Assembly (NCBI GenBank): GCA_964448305.1
Contig: CAYUWB010000005.1
Coordinates: 1-62,176 of the forward strand
Source of the DNA: Thioglobus_C sp964448305
Lineage (GTDB): Bacteria; Pseudomonadota; Gammaproteobacteria; PS1; Pseudothioglobaceae
Reading direction: 5' to 3'
DNA: 62,176 bases
Made by a program: the position numbers and the translations under genes. The notes below the pieces were generated by a model. It was not told where the DNA came from, ran no database searches, and worked only from the letters and a program-made list of their open reading frames with translations. Shown here one piece after another: positions 58,231-62,176 of the stretch (positions are counted from its first letter, which is position 1; every line of letters starts with the position of its first letter).

Positions 58231-59411
58231 GTGCGATATTCTGCGTTGATCTTTACATAGTCGTATGAAAAATCTGTAGTCCATACACTCTCAAATGTGT
58301 CACCTTTGCCAATCTCAATGGTAATAACAATCTCTTCTTTTGCCATCTCACTACTACCTGCTGCCTCTGTATAGTTTTCATCTGGCTCGCCAGCTTTGAT
58401 AATACTCACTTCATTTAAATAAATATTAATGTCTTCAATCGTCAAATCAGCAATATTCGCACGACCAACTGCCGCCAAGATACGACCCCAATTGGCGTCA
58501 CTAGCAAACAGCGCTGTTTTTACCAAAGGTGAATGTGCAACCGTATAAGCCACTTCTAAGCAATCATCATTGCTACTACCGCCCTTCACACGCACCTCTA
58601 CAAATTTGGTTGCACCCTCGCCATCTTTAATAATTTGATGCGCCAAAGATTGTGTGACTTTATCAAGTGCGCTTTGAAATTCATCAACACAATCGTGAAT
58701 ATCCACGCTACTCGCACCAGTTGCACTTAGCGTACAGGCGTCGTTAGTTGAAGTATCGCCATCCACAGTAATACGATTAAACGATTGATTAACCGAAGAT
58801 GTTAAACATTGTTGTAACTTAGCCTGGGTTGATTTCACATCAGTAAAAATAAAGCTAAGCATGGTTGCCATGTCCGGGCGAATCATGCCTGATCCTTTTG
58901 CAATGCCGCTAATGGTGACAGCTTTACCATTGACTTTAAACTGTGCTATGGCGGTTTTTTCAACCAAGTCAGTGGTCAAAATGCCTTTGGCTACATCACC
59001 CATCGCATCAGCAGATAATTTAACAATGGCCTTTGGAATGCCTTTATTGAATTTATCAACCTGCAACTGCTGGCCAATCACACCAGTTGAAAACGGTAAG
59101 ACTTGCTCGGTATCAATATTAAGCTCACCGGCCAAACACGCACAAGTGTGTAGTGTGTTTTCCATGCCTTGCGTGCCCGTGCCAGCATTGGCATTACCAC
59201 TATTAATCAGTAAAGCTTTAGGATGATGGTTAAGATGATTTTTAGCAACTATTACAGGCGCTGCACAAAAAACATTTTGGGTAAATACCGCGGCTGTTGT
59301 TGTGCTTTCCGTTAGGTAAACCACTGACAAATCTGGGGCGTCACTATTCTTAATACCCGCATCAATTGATGCTGATAATACGCCTTCTATATTTAATAAT
59401 GACTGAGCCAT
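58227..59411 (-). CDS. argJ: bifunctional ornithine acetyltransferase / N-acetylglutamate synthase
   Basis: ArgJ transfers the acetyl group of N-acetylornithine to glutamate in the cyclic arginine pathway. The 394 residues contain the autocleavage site in GSGMIRPDMATMLSF, where the Thr becomes the nucleophile of the beta chain, and FNRITVDGDTSTNDACTL, the conserved beta-chain segment. Whether it is mono- or bifunctional cannot be read from the sequence. It overlaps purU by four bases and lies 42 bases after the fbpB stop. Confidence 0.97.
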   Translation of the reverse strand: MAQSLLNIEGVLSASIDAGIKNSDAPDLSVVYLTESTTTAAVFTQNVFCAAPVIVAKNHLNHHPKALLINSGNANAGTGTQGMENTLHTCACLAGELNIDTEQVLPFSTGVIGQQLQVDKFNKGIPKAIVKLSADAMGDVAKGILTTDLVEKTAIAQFKVNGKAVTISGIAKGSGMIRPDMATMLSFIFTDVKSTQAKLQQCLTSSVNQSFNRITVDGDTSTNDACTLSATGASSVDIHDCVDEFQSALDKVTQSLAHQIIKDGEGATKFVEVRVKGGSSNDDCLEVAYTVAHSPLVKTALFASDANWGRILAAVGRANIADLTIEDINIYLNEVSIIKAGEPDENYTEAAGSSEMAKEEIVITIEIGKGDTFESVWTTDFSYDYVKINAEYRT

Positions 59412-59453
59412 GCCTAGTAATAAATCCTTAATAATTAAGGGTATTTTACTGAC

Positions 59454-61061
59454 TTAAGAAGTTTTTGAAGATTTTTTATCTAATCGTTGAAAGATTAACA
59501 TTAATATCGAGCCAAATATCACCATAATCAACGCTGGCACGGCAGCACGCTCATACAATCCTTCAGCACTTAACTCATACACTTGGATTGCTAAGGTATC
59601 CCAGCCGAATGGACGCAATAGATAGGTTGCTGGCAGCTCTTTCATGACATCAACGGCTACCAATAAGCCACCGGCTAAAATACCAGGTGTCATCATCGGT
59701 AAATAAACTTGCCAAATCAAACGTAAACGTGATGCACCAAGCAGACGTGCGCTTTGGGTAAACACCGGTTTAATCTGCTGGGCGGATGCGTCAATCGAGC
59801 TATAAGCGATCGCCATAAAACGAGACACATAGGCAAACAATAACAAAGCAATTGATCCAAAAATTATATGGTTAATACTCTCACCGCCAAAATGAATATT
59901 AATCTCGGAGATTTGATTAATACCATAAAGCAGGCCTACTGCCATCACCGAGCCTGGCAATGCGTAACCTAGCGTCGCCATGCGGATCACACTCTTGAGC
60001 CAAACACTGCTTTGCTTACATCGCCCTGGTAAAGCTAACACAGTGGCAATGGCTACAGTAATCAATGCTGCAGAAACGGTTAAGACAGAAGTCGAGCTAA
60101 TTAGATCAAAATACTTCGCACTCCACTCTTCGCCAACTGATGCCCAACCCCACACAACCAATTGCAACATTGGCATTGCAAATGACAGCATAAACACACC
60201 CAGTACAAATAAACTGATTAACCAGCCAACAGCACCACTGGCTTGATAAGGTTTTTTGTTAGAGACATCGGCTGAATAATATTTAGCTTGGCCTCGTGCT
60301 TTTTTCTCAAAATAAATTAAGAAAAATGCCACAAGCACCAATAGTGATGCCAACTGTGCAGCCACCTCTACTGAACGATAATCACCCCAAGCAGAGTAAA
60401 TAGCCGTGGTAAAAGTATCGTAATTAAATAAACCCACCACGCCAAAATCAGCCAAGGTTTCCATGAGTGTGACCAACAAACCTGCTGCTGCTGCTGGGCG
60501 TGCTAGTGGCAATGAAATCTTAAAAAACACTTTAATTGGACTCGCACCAAGCAACTTACCTGCTTCAATCATGTTAATCTTTTGGCGCTTAAATGAAGCC
60601 CTTGTCATCATATAAACATAAGGATAAAACACCAATACAAACGTCAGAATGATTGCCCATGATCCAGCACGAATATCAAAGCCCGGCAAGCTCAATACCT
60701 CACGCATCCAAACTTGTGCATAGCCCGAATAATCAAACACGCCCAAATAAACAAAAGCCAACACATAAGCCGGAATTGCAAACGGTAAAAATAGCGCCCA
60801 CTCAAGCCACTTTCTGCCAGGGAATTCTACCATCACCACCAAGTAAGCTAATATTGTGCCTAATAGCGTCACACCGATACCCACACCCACTAACAAAATA
60901 GCAGTAGAGCTAACCAAGCTTGGCAGTAGGTTTTCAGAGAAATGCGCCCAGAGTTCATGCTCAGGCAATAGCCAAGACAGTGCCACCACAAAAATTGGCA
61001 TTGCCACTAATAAGGCAAGAAGGCTGATCCAAATTTTGGATTTAAAGCAATTTTTTTCCAA
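59454..61061 (-). CDS. fbpB: ferric iron ABC transporter permease (FbpB)
   Basis: FbpB forms the membrane channel of the FbpABC iron(III) importer. The 535 residues are two homologous halves, each with about six membrane segments and a permease EAA-type loop: ARPAAAAGLLVTLMETLADFGVVG near 190 and MTPGILAGGLLVAVDVMKELPAT near 460. The substrate call rests on the adjacent iron-binding protein. No ATPase gene (fbpC) lies downstream; argJ follows instead. A hairpin lies between it and fbpA. Confidence 0.92.
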   Translation of the reverse strand: MEKNCFKSKIWISLLALLVAMPIFVVALSWLLPEHELWAHFSENLLPSLVSSTAILLVGVGIGVTLLGTILAYLVVMVEFPGRKWLEWALFLPFAIPAYVLAFVYLGVFDYSGYAQVWMREVLSLPGFDIRAGSWAIILTFVLVFYPYVYMMTRASFKRQKINMIEAGKLLGASPIKVFFKISLPLARPAAAAGLLVTLMETLADFGVVGLFNYDTFTTAIYSAWGDYRSVEVAAQLASLLVLVAFFLIYFEKKARGQAKYYSADVSNKKPYQASGAVGWLISLFVLGVFMLSFAMPMLQLVVWGWASVGEEWSAKYFDLISSTSVLTVSAALITVAIATVLALPGRCKQSSVWLKSVIRMATLGYALPGSVMAVGLLYGINQISEINIHFGGESINHIIFGSIALLLFAYVSRFMAIAYSSIDASAQQIKPVFTQSARLLGASRLRLIWQVYLPMMTPGILAGGLLVAVDVMKELPATYLLRPFGWDTLAIQVYELSAEGLYERAAVPALIMVIFGSILMLIFQRLDKKSSKTS

Positions 61062-61097
61062 ATGATTTCTCTAAAAATTTTCTAGTATTTTAAAACA

Positions 61098-61127
61098 ACA
61101 AAACCCAAGACAAAGCTTGGGTTTTGT
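61098..61127 (-). terminator. hairpin between fbpA and fbpB, partial terminator
   Basis: ACAAAACCCAAG and CTTGGGTTTTGT are perfect 12-bp arms around a 6-base loop, in the 86-base gap. On the minus strand the stem is followed by TGTTTTAAAA, a modest T-rich tract. Such a stem usually lets the binding-protein gene be expressed more than the permease gene. Its CCCAAG/CTTGGG core is shorter than, but reminiscent of, the RAYT-linked palindromes. Confidence 0.65.
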
Positions 61128-61147
61128 AATAATTGTGTTTCTTTTTT

Positions 61148-62167
61148 CTATCGATAACCCTTAAGCTGCATCAACTTAACTGCATCTGCTTGTAGAATGC
61201 CCGCTTGCGATAAGTTCATATCGTCTTGCTTAAATGAACCCCATGCAGATACCACATCATCTGATGCGACATTTTGATTGGCTGGATATTCTTTGTTAAG
61301 TGATCCATAAATAGCTTGTGCCTTTGCTGATGACAGCCACTCTAACAATTTTGTCGCACCTTTAGCATTAGACGCGTGCTTAGTCACACCAGCACCTGAT
61401 ACGTTAACGTGCACACCGGTTGTATCTTGGTTTGCCCAAAATAGTTTAAGTGGTGCGTTAGGTTGCTTCGCAACTAAGCGGCCAAAGTAATAGGTATTAA
61501 CCAAGCCCACATCACATTGCCCTGCAAGAATGGCATTCATCACATGTGAGTCTTTAGCATTTGGTGTGGCTGCTAAGTTGTCTACCCAGCCACTGATGAT
61601 ATCGCCTGCTTTGTCTTCACCATGATTATAAATAACAGAAGCCGCTAATGACTTGGTATAGATTTTTTTACTGGTTCTTAAACACAATTTACCTTTCCAC
61701 TTATCCGTTGATAAATCTGCATAAGTTGATAAATCAGATGGGTTAACTCGCTCAGTTGAATAAACGATTGTACGTGCGCGCACTGACAATCCTGTCCATA
61801 GGCCATCAGGGTCTCTTAAATGCGCTGGAATATTACTTTTTAAAGTTTCTGTTTGTACTGGCTGGAATAGGTCTTGTGAACCTGCATACCAAAGATTGCC
61901 TGCATCCACTGTCATAAACATATCGGCTTTGGTGTTAGCGCCTTCAAGCTTTAAACGCTCGATTAATGCACCACCCTTTCCGGTTAAATATTCAACTTTA
62001 ATACCTGTGTCTTTTGTAAAAGCCTCAAATAACGGCTTAATCAAATGTTCTTTGCGCGAGCTATAGACGGTCACTGAATCATCACTTGCCGCTTGAACTG
62101 CTGTGATGCTTGAAACCGTTAATACTGAAAATATGACAGCTGATGAAATTAATGTTTTAACATTCAT
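61148..62167 (-). CDS. fbpA: ferric iron ABC transporter substrate-binding protein (FbpA)
   Basis: FbpA captures Fe3+ in the periplasm for FbpB. The 339 residues start with a signal peptide (about 1-26, cut after VQA-A), followed by VTVYSSRKEHLIKPLFEAF, the ferric-binding family start. The Tyr-Tyr iron-ligand pair is in VGLVNTYYFGRL near 223. The coding region is complete, but its promoter and ribosome-binding site are cut by the window edge (nine bases remain). Any Fur box would lie outside. Confidence 0.94.
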   Translation of the reverse strand: MNVKTLISSAVIFSVLTVSSITAVQAASDDSVTVYSSRKEHLIKPLFEAFTKDTGIKVEYLTGKGGALIERLKLEGANTKADMFMTVDAGNLWYAGSQDLFQPVQTETLKSNIPAHLRDPDGLWTGLSVRARTIVYSTERVNPSDLSTYADLSTDKWKGKLCLRTSKKIYTKSLAASVIYNHGEDKAGDIISGWVDNLAATPNAKDSHVMNAILAGQCDVGLVNTYYFGRLVAKQPNAPLKLFWANQDTTGVHVNVSGAGVTKHASNAKGATKLLEWLSSAKAQAIYGSLNKEYPANQNVASDDVVSAWGSFKQDDMNLSQAGILQADAVKLMQLKGYR

Positions 62168-62176
62168 TCTTTATTT

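Overview
The window is 62 kb of gene-dense, AT-rich bacterial chromosome with about 77 genes and no spacer longer than about 235 bases. Several gene orders are typical of Gammaproteobacteria: thrS-infC-rpmI-rplT-pheS-pheT-ihfA, rpsF-rpsR-rplI-dnaB-alr, hisS-yfgM-der, glyA-nrdR-radA and cpdA-yqiB. Low GC, small gaps, a CbbR-type regulator and a c-type cytochrome maturation cluster suggest a marine sulfur-oxidising lineage such as the SUP05/Thioglobus group or a related symbiont. That placement is inference; nothing in the window identifies the species. Layout: 1-1268 cobalamin uptake and adenosylation (BtuM-like protein, CobO). 1265-9406 radA, nrdR, glyA, a DJ-1 protein, the threonine-to-glycine pair kbl-tdh, moeB, msrA and an AlkD-like repair gene. 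9407-11304 a NIF3-like small protein, an AI-2E-type membrane protein and a hypothetical. 11307-24000 a long minus-strand block: a lipoprotein binding protein, lspA, thiO, a DUF1566-like protein, recJ, thrS, infC (AUU start), rpmI, rplT, pheST and ihfA. 24028-27384 fabI, ppiD, tRNA-Asp, tRNA-Val and an HU gene. 27535-30797 ccmG-ccmE-ccmD-ccmC, tsaB and a transglycosylase-only peptidoglycan synthase. 30956-36718 the rpsF operon, dnaB, alr, cpdA, yqiB and a 5'-nucleotidase. 36731-37458 a RAYT transposase gene bracketed by palindromes. 37531-44616 hisS, yfgM, der, a Cys-rich hypothetical, pyrG and msbA. 44617-50652 a minus-strand run: aldehyde dehydrogenase, acetolactate-synthase-like ThDP enzyme, TrpD-like protein, Rieske ferredoxin, lytic transglycosylase, cold-shock/membrane fusion and tpm. 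50680-53104 a thioredoxin-like protein, ung, pdxB and a small membrane protein behind a structured leader. 53339-62167 cnoX, a CbbR-like regulator, groESL with a heat-shock promoter, purU, argJ and ferric iron transport fbpBA. Functionally most of this is housekeeping: translation, replication, protein folding, one-carbon and nucleotide metabolism. I found no CRISPR array, prophage, toxin-antitoxin pair or obvious new defence system. The most unusual signals are the RAYT/palindrome unit with a related palindrome elsewhere, the three-hairpin leader at about 53.1-53.2 kb, the acetolactate-synthase/aldehyde-dehydrogenase/TrpD-like/Rieske cluster, the solitary BtuM-like transporter and the PBP1b-type transglycosylase without a transpeptidase. 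Several starts were moved from the longest possible reading to a better-supported codon (infC, thrS, fabI, tpm, ung, purU, aldehyde dehydrogenase), and one small gene, ccmD, was added by hand translation.
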